NCBI GenBank assembly: GCA_944325495.1
Contig: CALVAD010000013.1
Location: forward strand, 1-39,236
DNA: 39,236 nucleotides
Reading direction: 5' to 3'
DNA from: an uncultured Bacteroidales bacterium
GTDB lineage: Bacteria; Bacteroidota; Bacteroidia; Bacteroidales; UBA932
Within the stretch, counting starts at the first letter, position 1; each line of letters opens with the position of its first letter. Positions 1-7,967 of the stretch are shown in pieces. The translations under genes were made by a program, and so were the position numbers. The notes under the pieces were generated by a model that saw only the letters and a list, made by a program, of their open reading frames with translations, ran no database searches and was not told the DNA's origin.

Positions 1-497
1 GCAAATATCCCGTGAGCACCCGTCTGAGCCTCAGCGGAACCATCATCGTGGCCCGCGACATCGCGCACGCGAAGCTCAACGAGAGGCTCGACAACGGCGA
101 GGACCTGCCCCAGTATTTCAAGGATCACCCCGTATACTACGCCGGACCCGCCAAGACTCCTGCCGGCTATGCCTGCGGCTCCATGGGCCCGACCACCGCG
201 AACAGGATGGATCCCTATGTGGACCGTTTCCAGGATCACGGCGGCTCGATGGTCATGATAGCCAAGGGCAACCGCACCCAGGTGGTGACCGACGCCTGCA
301 AGAAGCACGGAGGCTTCTATCTCGGCTCCATCGGAGGCCCTGCCGCCGTGCTCGCCCAGAACAACATCAAGTCCATCGAGTGCGTGGAATATCCCGAACT
401 CGGAATGGAGGCCATCTGGAAGATAAGGGTCGAGGATTTCCCCGCCTTCATCCTCGTGGACGACAAGGGCAATGATTTCTTCAAGACCATCGCCTGA
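1..497 (+). CDS. fumA: Fumarate hydratase, class I (C-terminal part, 5' end outside window)
   Basis: This is the C-terminal roughly 165 residues of a class I, iron-sulfur fumarase, which hydrates fumarate to L-malate in the cytoplasm. The reading frame is open from base 3, so the gene starts upstream of the window; the GTG at 12 is an internal valine. Family signatures of the beta-like domain are visible: [27 protein letters not shown], and the [20 protein letters not shown] segment that forms the conserved core of this domain. The end [10 protein letters not shown] then TGA is normal for the family. A strong terminator follows 40 bases downstream, so the gene ends its transcription unit. In Bacteroidales this enzyme works in the reductive succinate-forming branch; that role is family knowledge, not seen here. 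Confidence 0.93.
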   Translation, partial: KYPVSTRLSLSGTIIVARDIAHAKLNERLDNGEDLPQYFKDHPVYYAGPAKTPAGYACGSMGPTTANRMDPYVDRFQDHGGSMVMIAKGNRTQVVTDACKKHGGFYLGSIGGPAAVLAQNNIKSIECVEYPELGMEAIWKIRVEDFPAFILVDDKGNDFFKTIA

Positions 498-536
498 CAA
501 GCAGGGCGCATACGCTTGATGCGTCTCAATAATTTT

Positions 537-572
537 AACCGGCGGAATTCAGGACATTCCGCCGGTTTTTCT
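537..572 (+). terminator. Rho-independent terminator after the fumarase gene
   Basis: A perfect 12-bp stem (AACCGGCGGAAT at 537-548 paired with 556-567) encloses a 7-base loop and runs into a T tract. The left arm begins with AA, so it may also act on transcripts from the convergent AraC gene. Confidence 0.88.
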
Positions 573-620
573 ATTCTTGCGCTTCGAAAAAACAGTAGCG
601 TATGAACAGGCCGTCCGCCG

Positions 621-1472
621 TCATTTCTTCCTTACGCTCTTGCGGTACTCCTCGGGCGCCGTGCCGGTGTACCTCCTGAAGTATCTGGCGAAGTACGACT
701 GGTCCGGGAAGTGCAGCATATAGGCGAGTTCCTGTATGCTCTTGTCGGTCGTGGAGAGCAGCATCTTGATTTCCTGCACGCAGTGGACGTTTATTATGTC
801 CTTGGGGTGGAATCCCGTCATGTTCCGGACTATCGACGAGAGATAGCGGGTGGTGATGCAGAGCTTGTCCGCATAGGAGGAGACGTCCCTGCACTCGGTG
901 CAGTTGCGTGAGACGAGGTGTATGAAATCTTCGAACAGCTGCTCCTGTCTCGTGGTGTTGGCGGCGTTGCGCCCTATCAGACGGGACTTGATTCTTTCGT
1001 AGAAGTCGAAGAGTATGTTCTGCGTGATGTTCCGGAATGTCTGGAGCCGGAAGCTGTGCCTTTTGTTCAGGCATATTCTTTCCGCGCTCCGTATCACGCT
1101 GTGCAGCTCCTTCCGGTATTCCCCGGTGATGAGCCTGCTGTCGGAGTAGGGGTATCTCCTCAGGAAGGAAAAGAAGGAATGGCCGAACGGCGCCGATGTG
1201 TCAAGCCATACTTCAGGCGTCATGACCAGGCAGCTGACCGTGAAGTCGGAACTTGCTTCCAGGCACTGGAAGAACCACTTGTCGCCGAGTATGAGCAGGC
1301 CTCCTTCCTTCAGATTGTGCGTGCGGAAGTCTATTTCGCAGACCGCCCTCCCTTTTTCTATGAGGAAAATGCCGAAATTCTTCGTCTTTATCAGGCTGTC
1401 CGGCATCATGTCGACGATTCTGTCCGTCGCCGCGAAGAATTCTTCCCTTCCCAAAGGTTCCGGATGCTTCAT
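621..1472 (-). CDS. AraC-family transcriptional regulator, divergent from RND efflux operon
   Basis: A 283-residue AraC/XylS-type regulator. The N-terminal two thirds (about residues 15-175) look like a cupin-type sensing domain (segment FLIEKGRAVCEIDF). The last 90 residues hold two helix-turn-helix motifs; the second, ELAYMLHFPDQSYFARYFRR followed by YTGTAPEEYRKS, is the classic AraC signature. The gene is transcribed away from the adaptor/pump/outer-membrane-factor operon across about 125 bp, the usual arrangement for a local regulator of an efflux system, so it probably controls that operon; the inducer cannot be read from sequence. The ATG at 1472 is the natural start and lies about 20 bases downstream of a TATTTTTG promoter element. 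Confidence 0.9.
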   Translation of the reverse strand: MKHPEPLGREEFFAATDRIVDMMPDSLIKTKNFGIFLIEKGRAVCEIDFRTHNLKEGGLLILGDKWFFQCLEASSDFTVSCLVMTPEVWLDTSAPFGHSFFSFLRRYPYSDSRLITGEYRKELHSVIRSAERICLNKRHSFRLQTFRNITQNILFDFYERIKSRLIGRNAANTTRQEQLFEDFIHLVSRNCTECRDVSSYADKLCITTRYLSSIVRNMTGFHPKDIINVHCVQEIKMLLSTTDKSIQELAYMLHFPDQSYFARYFRRYTGTAPEEYRKSVRKK

Positions 1473-1492
1473 ACGCTTTTTGAAATTTTTTG

Positions 1493-1500
1493 CAAAAATA
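1493..1500 (-). promoter_or_regulatory. Bacteroidetes -7 element for the AraC regulator
   Basis: On the minus strand this reads TATTTTTG, an exact match to TAnnTTTG, 20 bases before the AraC start codon. I see no good TTTG at the expected -33 distance, so promoter strength is uncertain. Confidence 0.42.
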
Positions 1501-1567
1501 AATATTTTGTTCCGATTTTGAACGATATTGACTACAAAAGGAAAAGAGGAACGGCTTGTTTTGTGTG

Positions 1568-1575
1568 CAACTTTG
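1568..1575 (+). promoter_or_regulatory. Possible -7 element for the RND efflux operon
   Basis: CAACTTTG is one base off the TAnnTTTG consensus and is followed by CACCC, a common Bacteroidetes start context. It lies 23 bases before the adaptor ATG at 1599. There is no recognisable -33 element, which would fit a promoter needing the AraC activator; that is inference. Confidence 0.3.
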
Positions 1576-1598
1576 CACCCGGAAAAATGTTAGTAGAT

Positions 1599-2699
1599 AT
1601 GAAAGGAAACAGAAGATTGACGATGTTGGTTGGAATTCTGTTCTGTTCGCTGTGCGCATTCTCCTGCGGGCGGCAGACCGAAGATGCGGTGCAGACCGGA
1701 TATTCGACCATGAAGGTCTCCACGGCCGACAAGGAACTGACGACTTCCTATTCCGCGTCGATTCGCGGCCGTCAGGACATAAACATCTATCCTCAGGTCT
1801 CGGGGACCATTCAGGAGCTGTGCGTTTCGGAGGGCGAGACGGTGCGTGCCGGGCAGACGCTCTTCGTGATTGACCAGGTTCCCTATAAGGCTGCGCTCAA
1901 CACGGCGGAGGCCAATGTCAAGGCTGCCGAGGCCGCCCTTGCGTCGGCCGAGCTCAAATACGAAAGCAACAGGCAGCTGTACGAGCGCAAGGTCGTGTCG
2001 GACTACACCCTGAAGACTGCGGAGAACGAATATCTGACCGCCCAGGCCCAGCTCGCGCAGATGCAGGCCCAGCAGGTCAATGCGGCCAACAATCTTTCAT
2101 ATACGGTTGTCAAGAGCCCGTGCGACGGAGTAGTGGGCACCCTGCCTTACAGGGTGGGCGCTCTGGTAAGTTCCGCCATGGCGACGCCGCTTACGACCGT
2201 CTCCGACAATTCGAGCATGTATGTCTATTTCTCGATGACCGAGAACCAGCTGCTGTCGCTGATACGCCAGTACGGCTCGGTGGACGAGGCTCTGGCCGAA
2301 ATGCCCGAGATCAGTCTCCGGCTCAACGACGGCTCCACCTACGGGGAGAAGGGACGCATCGAGTCCATAAGCGGAGTCATCGACACTCAGACGGGAACGG
2401 TGAGCGTGCGTGCGGTGTTCCCCAACAAGTCGCGGCTGCTTTTCAGCGGCTCGTCCGGGAATGTGCTGATTCCCAGCGTCTACGAGGGCTGCATCGTGAT
2501 ACCCCAGGAGGCCACCGTAAGGTATCAGGACAAGGTTCTGGTGTATAAGGTGGTCGACGGCAAGGCCGTGTCGGCTCTGGTGACGGTGGCTGATGTGGAT
2601 GACGGAAGGGAATATATCGTCGAGGACGGACTTTCCGTAGGTGACGAGATTGTCGCCAAGGGCGCAGGTCTGCTGCGTGACGGAATGCAGGTGAAATAG
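1599..2699 (+). CDS. RND efflux periplasmic adaptor (membrane fusion protein, HlyD/AcrA family)
   Basis: A 366-residue AcrA-type adaptor, which links the inner-membrane pump to the outer-membrane channel. The N-terminus has a hydrophobic signal ending in a lipobox-like CAFSC (Cys near residue 19), so it is probably a lipoprotein. Next come the biotinyl-lipoyl half-motif IYPQVSGTIQELCVSEGETV, an alpha-helical hairpin rich in Ala/Glu/Gln (about residues 105-165), the second half-motif VVKSPCDGVVG, and the beta-barrel. The frame is open far upstream, antisense to the AraC gene, but the signal peptide fixes the start at ATG 1599 (ATG 1587 is an alternative). The gene ends 21 bases before the pump gene, so the two are co-transcribed. 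Confidence 0.92.
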   Translation: MKGNRRLTMLVGILFCSLCAFSCGRQTEDAVQTGYSTMKVSTADKELTTSYSASIRGRQDINIYPQVSGTIQELCVSEGETVRAGQTLFVIDQVPYKAALNTAEANVKAAEAALASAELKYESNRQLYERKVVSDYTLKTAENEYLTAQAQLAQMQAQQVNAANNLSYTVVKSPCDGVVGTLPYRVGALVSSAMATPLTTVSDNSSMYVYFSMTENQLLSLIRQYGSVDEALAEMPEISLRLNDGSTYGEKGRIESISGVIDTQTGTVSVRAVFPNKSRLLFSGSSGNVLIPSVYEGCIVIPQEATVRYQDKVLVYKVVDGKAVSALVTVADVDDGREYIVEDGLSVGDEIVAKGAGLLRDGMQVK

Positions 2700-2720
2700 C
2701 TCTGGAGGAGGAAGCACAGT

Positions 2721-5700
2721 ATGAAAGGAAATCCTTTTATCAGACGCCCGATGGCGGCGTTCGCCATCTCCATTCTGATCGTGATTGTCGGCGTCATCTC
2801 CCTGCTCAGCCTTCCGATAGAGCAGTATCCCGACATCGCCCCGCCTACCGTCATGGTCTCCACGAGCTACCCTGGAGCCGATGCGGACGCGGTAATGAAC
2901 AGCGTGATCGTGCCGCTGGAGGAAAGCATCAACGGTGTGGAGAACATGATGTACATGAGCTCCACGGCGACCAACTCCGGCTCCGGTTCGATTACTATTT
3001 ATTTCAATCAGGGCACTGACCCGGACATGGCGGCAATCAATGTTCAGAACCGCGTGTCCATGGCTCAGGGCCTTCTGCCCGCCGAGGTGGTGCAGATCGG
3101 AGTCACCACTTTCAAGAGGCAGACGAGCATGCTCCAGTCCGTGGCTCTATGGTGCCCGGACGGCCGCTACGACGAGTCGTTCATTGCCAATTATCTGGAT
3201 ATCAACGTGATTCCGGAAATCAAGCGAGTGAACGGCGTCGGCGACGTGATGGAGATGGGCGATACCTACAGTATGCGTATCTGGCTGAATCCGGAGCGCA
3301 TGGCACAGTACGGTCTCGTGCCTTCCGACATTTCGGCCGTGCTCAACGAACAGAATCTCGAGGCCCCTACAGGCTCGCTCGGAGAGAACTCCGGCAATGT
3401 GTTCCAGTACACGATGAAGTACCGCGGCCGTCTGGAGAGCCTTCCCGAGTTCGAGAACATAGTCGTGCGTGCGAACGAAGACGGCTCGGTGTTGAGACTC
3501 AAGGATATAGCTGATGTTGAACTTGGTCGTGAGGCATACAGTTTCCACGGAGAGATAGACGGAAAGCCCGGAGTCACGATGATGGTGTTCCAGGTGGCCG
3601 GGAGCAATGCGACCGAGGTGAACGCCGCGGTGACCGCCAGAATAGAGGAACTCTCGGAGGAACTTCCGGCAGGACTTGAATTCGTCCAGCTGCAGAGCAC
3701 CAACGATTTCCTGTTCGCCTCGATCCACAATGTTGTGGAGACGCTGATCATCGCGATCATACTCGTGATTCTCGTGGTGTATTTCTTCCTGCATGACTTC
3801 AGGAGCACCATTATACCTTCGCTGTCGATAATCGTCTCGCTGGTGGGCACCTTCGCCTGTCTGGTGGTCGCGGGCTTCAGCATAAACATACTGACGCTGT
3901 TCGCGCTGGTGCTGGCGATTGGAATTGTGGTCGATGATGCGATCATCGTGGTGGAGGCCGTGCAGGCCAGGTTCGACAGCGGCTACAAGTCGACCTATCT
4001 TGCCGTGCGTGACGGTATGCACGATGTGTCGACGGCCATCATCACCTGCTCCATAGTCTTCATGGCCGTGTTCATCCCCGTGACCTTCATGGGCGGAACC
4101 TCCGGAATATTCTACACCCAGTTCGGCATTACGATGGCGACGGCGGTCGGCATTTCTCTGATATCCGCGATGACGCTCTGTCCGGCGCTCTGCGTGCTGC
4201 TGATGCGTCCGTCGTCGGGTGAAGGCGGCCGCAGGTCGCTCAACTCGATGGTCAAGGCGGCCTACGAAGCTTCGTTCGGAGCCATCCTTGGGAAATACAA
4301 GAAAGGCATCATGTACTGCATCCATCACCGCTGGCTGGTCTGGGGCTCCCTTGGCGCCGCGGCCGTGCTTCTTGTGGTGCTGATGGGCAACACCAAGACC
4401 GGACTCGTGCCTCAGGAGGACCTCGGGACCATAATGGTGAATGTCGGAACTTCTCCAGGAAACTCCCTCGTGGAGACCAACAAGGTCATGGAGCAGGTCA
4501 AGGAAATCCTTGCCGAGCAGCCGGAGATAGAGCATTACAGCACGGTAGCGGGATATGGAATGATAGCGGGCAGCGGAACTTCCTACGGTACCGCCATCAT
4601 CAAGCTTCGGAACTGGGATGACAGAAAGGGCCGCGAGCACAGTTCGGATGCCGTGATGGCGCGCCTGAACAGCCGTTTCAGCGAGATCAAGGAGGCGAAC
4701 ATATTCTGCTTCCAGCCGGGAATGATTCCCGGATACGGTCTCGGCAACTCGCTGGATCTTAATGTGCAGGACATGACGGGCGGAGATATCAACACTCTGT
4801 ACGACAATGTGATGCGTTTCATTTCCGCTCTCAACGAGCGTCCGGAGATAGCCCAGGCGTATACGACCTTCTCGCTTGACTTCCCTCAGATTGCGCTCGA
4901 CATAGACGCGGCGAAGTGCAAGAGGGCGGGACTGGCTGTCACCGATGTGCTGAATGTAATAGGCGCATATTGCGGAGGTTCGTATGTGTCCAACTACAAT
5001 CAGTTCGGAAAGGTGTACCGCGTGATGCTCCAGGCGGCTCCCGAATATCGTCTTGACAAGCATGCTCTCGACAACATATTCGTGCGCAACGGAAGCGAGA
5101 TGGCTCCGGTCAGCCAGTTCGTGACCATTGAGAATGTGATGGGCCCCCAGGTGTCCAACAGGTTCAACCTCTATAATTCGATAGGAGTCAATGTGAACCC
5201 CGCCGACGGCTACTCCACCGGTCAGGTCCAGCAGGCGGTCAGCGAAGTCGCCGCGCAGGTGCTTCCCGTGGGCTGCAGCTTCGAGTACGGAGGAATAGCC
5301 CGCGAGGAGGCTTCCAGCTCCGGTTCGCAGACGGCATTCGTCTATGCGATCTGCGTGATTCTGATATACCTCATCATGGTATGTCTCTACGAGAGCTTCC
5401 TGCTGCCGCTCGCGGTCATCTTCTCGGTTCCTTTCGGACTGGTCGGCTCTTTCCTGTTCGCCAACATGTTCGGACTTGAGAACAACATCTATCTGCAGAC
5501 CGGTATGATCATGCTCATAGGCCTGCTCACCAAGACTGCGATCCTGATCACCGAGTATGCGGTCGAGCGCAGGCGCAGGGGAATGGGCATCATGGTTTCG
5601 GCGTTTTCCGCCGCGAAGGCCCGACTGCGTCCTATTTTGATGACGGTGCTCTGCATGATATTCGGAATGCTTCCGCTGATGTTCTCCAGCGGTGCGGGCG

Positions 5701-5864
5701 CGAACGGAAACGGCTCGCTCGCTACCGGCGTGATCGGCGGAATGCTCGTAGGTACGGTCGCGCTGCTGTTCTTCACTCCGGTGTTCTATACCGTCTTCGA
5801 GTATCTTCAGGAGAAGCTGCGCAGAAAGGATGTCTATGCTGAAGACGAGCAGGCTGAAAGTTAA
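2721..5864 (+). CDS. RND multidrug efflux pump, inner-membrane subunit (AcrB/HAE1 family)
   Basis: A 1047-residue hydrophobe/amphiphile efflux-1 pump that exports lipophilic compounds using the proton gradient. Length and layout match AcrB: TM1 at residues 9-29, two large periplasmic loops, and twelve predicted membrane segments. The proton-relay residues are present: Asp405-Asp406 in IGIVVDDAIIVVEA and Lys938 in IGLLTKTAILITEYA, matching AcrB D407/D408/K940. The start FIRRPMAAFAISILI and YPDIAPPTVMVSTSYPGA is typical. The start codon has an unusually good Shine-Dalgarno (GGAGGAGG at 2704-2711), rare in this phylum, which may raise pump translation relative to the adaptor. Substrate range cannot be predicted. 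Confidence 0.96.
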   Translation: MKGNPFIRRPMAAFAISILIVIVGVISLLSLPIEQYPDIAPPTVMVSTSYPGADADAVMNSVIVPLEESINGVENMMYMSSTATNSGSGSITIYFNQGTDPDMAAINVQNRVSMAQGLLPAEVVQIGVTTFKRQTSMLQSVALWCPDGRYDESFIANYLDINVIPEIKRVNGVGDVMEMGDTYSMRIWLNPERMAQYGLVPSDISAVLNEQNLEAPTGSLGENSGNVFQYTMKYRGRLESLPEFENIVVRANEDGSVLRLKDIADVELGREAYSFHGEIDGKPGVTMMVFQVAGSNATEVNAAVTARIEELSEELPAGLEFVQLQSTNDFLFASIHNVVETLIIAIILVILVVYFFLHDFRSTIIPSLSIIVSLVGTFACLVVAGFSINILTLFALVLAIGIVVDDAIIVVEAVQARFDSGYKSTYLAVRDGMHDVSTAIITCSIVFMAVFIPVTFMGGTSGIFYTQFGITMATAVGISLISAMTLCPALCVLLMRPSSGEGGRRSLNSMVKAAYEASFGAILGKYKKGIMYCIHHRWLVWGSLGAAAVLLVVLMGNTKTGLVPQEDLGTIMVNVGTSPGNSLVETNKVMEQVKEILAEQPEIEHYSTVAGYGMIAGSGTSYGTAIIKLRNWDDRKGREHSSDAVMARLNSRFSEIKEANIFCFQPGMIPGYGLGNSLDLNVQDMTGGDINTLYDNVMRFISALNERPEIAQAYTTFSLDFPQIALDIDAAKCKRAGLAVTDVLNVIGAYCGGSYVSNYNQFGKVYRVMLQAAPEYRLDKHALDNIFVRNGSEMAPVSQFVTIENVMGPQVSNRFNLYNSIGVNVNPADGYSTGQVQQAVSEVAAQVLPVGCSFEYGGIAREEASSSGSQTAFVYAICVILIYLIMVCLYESFLLPLAVIFSVPFGLVGSFLFANMFGLENNIYLQTGMIMLIGLLTKTAILITEYAVERRRRGMGIMVSAFSAAKARLRPILMTVLCMIFGMLPLMFSSGAGANGNGSLATGVIGGMLVGTVALLFFTPVFYTVFEYLQEKLRRKDVYAEDEQAES

Positions 5865-5875
5865 ACTTGGATGAT

Positions 5876-7249
5876 ATGATGAGGAATATATACAGGATAT
5901 TGATGTTAGCGGCGCTCGCGCTGCTGTCCGGTGCCTGCGGTATCTACGGAAGCTACAAGCCGGCGGAGTCGGTGCCGGAGAATCTCTACGGAGAGGCCCT
6001 GGAGGTGGAGGACACCACGAATTTCGGTAATCTCGAATGGAAGGAGGTCTTCACGGATACCTGCCTGCAGGCGCTGATCGAGCGCGGTCTTGCCAACAAT
6101 ACCGACTATGTGGCCGCACAGTATCGCGTGCTGGAGGCTGAGGCTACGCTCAAGGCCGCGAGACTGTCGTTCCTGCCTTCGTTCGCGCTGTCTCCGCAGG
6201 GGAGCGTGAGCGGAGGGGAGAGCCAGGCGCAGGCCAGCTGGACCTGGCAGGCTCCGGTGACGGCCAGCTGGGAGCTCGACATCTTCGGCCGCATGCGCAA
6301 TTCGAAGGAGCAGGCCAAGGCCCTGTACGCCCAGAGCCAGGACTACCGGCAGGCGGTGAGGTCGCAGCTGATAGCAGGAATTGCGAATACCTATTATACG
6401 CTGCTGATGCTGGACGCCCAGCTCGAAATCTCGCGTCAGACGGCCGAGGCTTGGAGCGAGACCGTGAATTCGGCCGAGGCTTTGATGAATGCGGGCCTGT
6501 ATGATCAGGCGGCCGTGGCGCAGATGCAGGCTACCTACTACAGCGTGCAGACTTCCGTGCTCGACCTTGAGTCGCAGATAAACCAGACTGAGAACAGCCT
6601 GGCGCTGATGCTGGCCGAGACTCCGCGCCATTATGAGCGCGGGAAGCTGTCCGAGCAGCAGATGCCGGAACAGCTGTCGGTCGGAGTGCCTATACAGATG
6701 CTGTCCAACCGTCCCGACGTGCGTTCCGCCGAGCGTGCTCTTGAAGCCGCGTTTTATGCTACGAACCAGGCGCGTTCGGCTTTCTATCCTTCGATAGTTC
6801 TCAGCGGAAGCGCGGGATGGACCAACCAGCTCGGCGCCGCGATAGTGAATCCCGCTCAGTTCATTGCCTCCGCTCTTGGCTCGCTGACCATGCCTCTGTT
6901 TGCAAGAGGGCAGAACCGCGCGCAGCTCGAGATTGCGAAGGCGCAGCAGGAGGAGGCCGGGCTGAGCTTCCAGCAGGCGCTGCTGACCGCCGGTTCGGAA
7001 GTGAATGACGCCGTCGTCGCGTATCAGACCGCACGCAACAAGACCGAGCTGTACGAAAAGCAGATAGAGTCGCTGCGCACGGCTCTGCAGAGCACATCGC
7101 TGCTGATGGAGTACGGTACGACGACCTATCTTGAGGTGCTGACGGCCCGCCAGTCGCTGCTGAGCGCTGAACTCAACCAGATTGCGAACCGCTTCAGCGA
7201 GATCCAGAGCGTCGTGAATCTGTATCAGGCGCTTGGCGGTGGACGCTGA
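5876..7249 (+). CDS. Outer-membrane efflux lipoprotein (TolC/NodT family)
   Basis: A roughly 457-residue outer-membrane factor that forms the exit duct of the tripartite pump. The signal peptide ends in a lipobox (LLSGAC), followed by YKPAESVPENLYG. Two outer-membrane-efflux repeats follow, with the hallmark SWELDIFGRMRNS, LNAGLYDQAAVAQ-like and LSNRPDVRSAERAL segments (near residues 140, 205 and 280) and the closing TYLEVLTARQSLLSAE. I chose the ATG at 5876 (ATG 5879 follows at once); the frame also has a TTG at 5867, only two bases after the pump stop. It is the third gene of the operon; no gene follows for 700 bases. Confidence 0.93.
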   Translation: MMRNIYRILMLAALALLSGACGIYGSYKPAESVPENLYGEALEVEDTTNFGNLEWKEVFTDTCLQALIERGLANNTDYVAAQYRVLEAEATLKAARLSFLPSFALSPQGSVSGGESQAQASWTWQAPVTASWELDIFGRMRNSKEQAKALYAQSQDYRQAVRSQLIAGIANTYYTLLMLDAQLEISRQTAEAWSETVNSAEALMNAGLYDQAAVAQMQATYYSVQTSVLDLESQINQTENSLALMLAETPRHYERGKLSEQQMPEQLSVGVPIQMLSNRPDVRSAERALEAAFYATNQARSAFYPSIVLSGSAGWTNQLGAAIVNPAQFIASALGSLTMPLFARGQNRAQLEIAKAQQEEAGLSFQQALLTAGSEVNDAVVAYQTARNKTELYEKQIESLRTALQSTSLLMEYGTTTYLEVLTARQSLLSAELNQIANRFSEIQSVVNLYQALGGGR

Positions 7250-7270
7250 GGGACGGGGCTCTGTTCAATA

Positions 7271-7339
7271 AGGACAAGAGATGCGCACCAGGGAGGCGAT
7301 AATTGGGGAAAAGCCTCCCTGGTGCGCATCTCTTGTCCT
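7271..7339. repeat. Large perfect palindrome (27-bp stem, 15-base loop), copy 1 of a local family
   Basis: The arms 7271-7297 and 7313-7339 are perfect 27-bp complements. The loop 7298-7312 reads GATAATTGGGGAAAA. The second copy at 7792-7858 has the same stem apex (GGGAGGC/GCCTCCC) and the same loop pattern GATAAnnGGGGAnAA, while much of the outer stem differs. It starts 21 bases after the outer-membrane-factor stop and might end that transcript, but lacks a U tract. Confidence 0.85.
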
Positions 7340-7342
7340 GCC

Positions 7343-7365
7343 GAACCGGCGCGGGATTCCGGTTC
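7343..7365. repeat. Small hairpin in the palindrome-rich zone
   Basis: GAACCGG (7343-7349) pairs with CCGGTTC (7359-7365) around a 9-base loop, only three bases after the large palindrome ends. A 12-base perfect palindrome, CATAGCGCTATG, follows at 7381-7392. Confidence 0.6.
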
Positions 7366-7444
7366 CAGCTGCGAGACGGCCATAGCGCTATGACGGATTG
7401 TAACCGACAGAAGGGACTTACTGCCGATTTTAGTGTGTCGCCAG

Positions 7445-7594
7445 TCCTGCAAAACACCGGTCGCATCCGTCGTTTCTTTGCATGGTTCCAGAGCATGTTT
7501 GTGCGACAGGTCACCCGAATTCCGGGAGACTTGTCGCAGTTGCCTTTCTTCTGCAGCATATATCCAATGCCTCTGCGACCGGTGTTTTGCAGGA
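7445..7594. repeat. 150-bp element with perfect 21-bp inverted ends and an inner hairpin
   Basis: Arms 7445-7465 and 7574-7594 (outer bases TCCTGC and GCAGGA) are perfect 21-bp complements 108 bases apart. Between them lies a second hairpin at 7502-7538, stem TGCGACAGGTC against GACTTGTCGCA with one G-T pair, continuing as CCCG/CGGG around AATTC. The nested fold looks like a structured RNA or a small non-coding mobile element. I see no clear target-site duplication. Confidence 0.6.
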
Positions 7595-7791
7595 TGTGTC
7601 ATGATTTGGCATGGGTTCCCTGTATATTTGCGGCAAAAGATTACATTAATGGAAAACGAAAGTCCGAATCTTGATGAGATCAGGGAAGAGAAGTTATTGC
7701 CTTGACATGTTGTTTCGGAAAGACCCTCGCGGAATAGAGAAATTCACGAAAATCAACACTCTGTTGAAGGACTTGTCAGACATCGGTGACA
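7595..7791. other. Gene-free stretch with an isolated -7 element and an 18-codon frame
   Basis: TATATTTG at 7623-7630 matches the -7 consensus exactly, but the nearest TTTG (7605-7608) is only 14 bases away, too close for a standard promoter. An 18-codon frame (ATG 7649 to TGA 7703-7705, acidic, starting MENESPNLDE) begins about 12 bases past the expected transcript start. It could be a tiny gene, a gene relic or chance. I see no other coding signal between 7250 and 7957. Confidence 0.3.
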
Positions 7792-7858
7792 GGGCGAGAT
7801 GCGCGCTCCCGGGAGGCGATAAGCGGGGAGAAGCCTCCCGGGAGCGCACATCTCGCCC
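7792..7858. repeat. Large palindrome (26-bp stem, 15-base loop), copy 2 of the local family
   Basis: Arms 7792-7817 and 7833-7858 pair over 26 bp with a single G-T wobble; the loop 7818-7832 reads GATAAGCGGGGAGAA. Compared with copy 1, the stem tip, the loop and a GAGATGCGC block are kept, whereas the stem middle differs with matching changes on both arms. Confidence 0.85.
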
Positions 7859-7927
7859 CGTCCAGGACGGCAGAAAGTCCGCAAGAAAAATCAATTACTG
7901 GAAGGGCCTTATTATCCGACTGTAGGA

Positions 7928-7967
7928 TTTATGCAAAATTGGAATTGAATTCCTGAATTACATAAAT
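7928..7967. repeat. 40-bp direct repeat, copy 1 (downstream side of ATPase gene)
   Basis: It matches 9116-9155 at 37 of 40 positions. It begins TTTATGCAAAATTGG and ends AATTACATAAAT, and contains the near-palindrome GGAATTGAATTCC. It overlaps the last codons and stop of the ATPase gene. The promoter element present in the other copy is lost here (CTGAATTA in place of CAAAATTA). Confidence 0.85.

Noticed and set aside
918-1598. In-frame extension upstream of the efflux adaptor
   Set aside because: It runs antisense through the AraC gene; the lipoprotein signal beginning at 1599 shows the real start.
3147-5063. A 638-codon open frame on the minus strand inside the RND pump gene
   Set aside because: It is antisense to a strongly conserved pump gene, His/Arg-rich as expected from reverse reading of GC-rich codons, and has no motif.
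7250-7860. CRISPR array
   Set aside because: The repeats are two large hairpins and one inverted pair with irregular spacing, not regularly spaced direct repeats.
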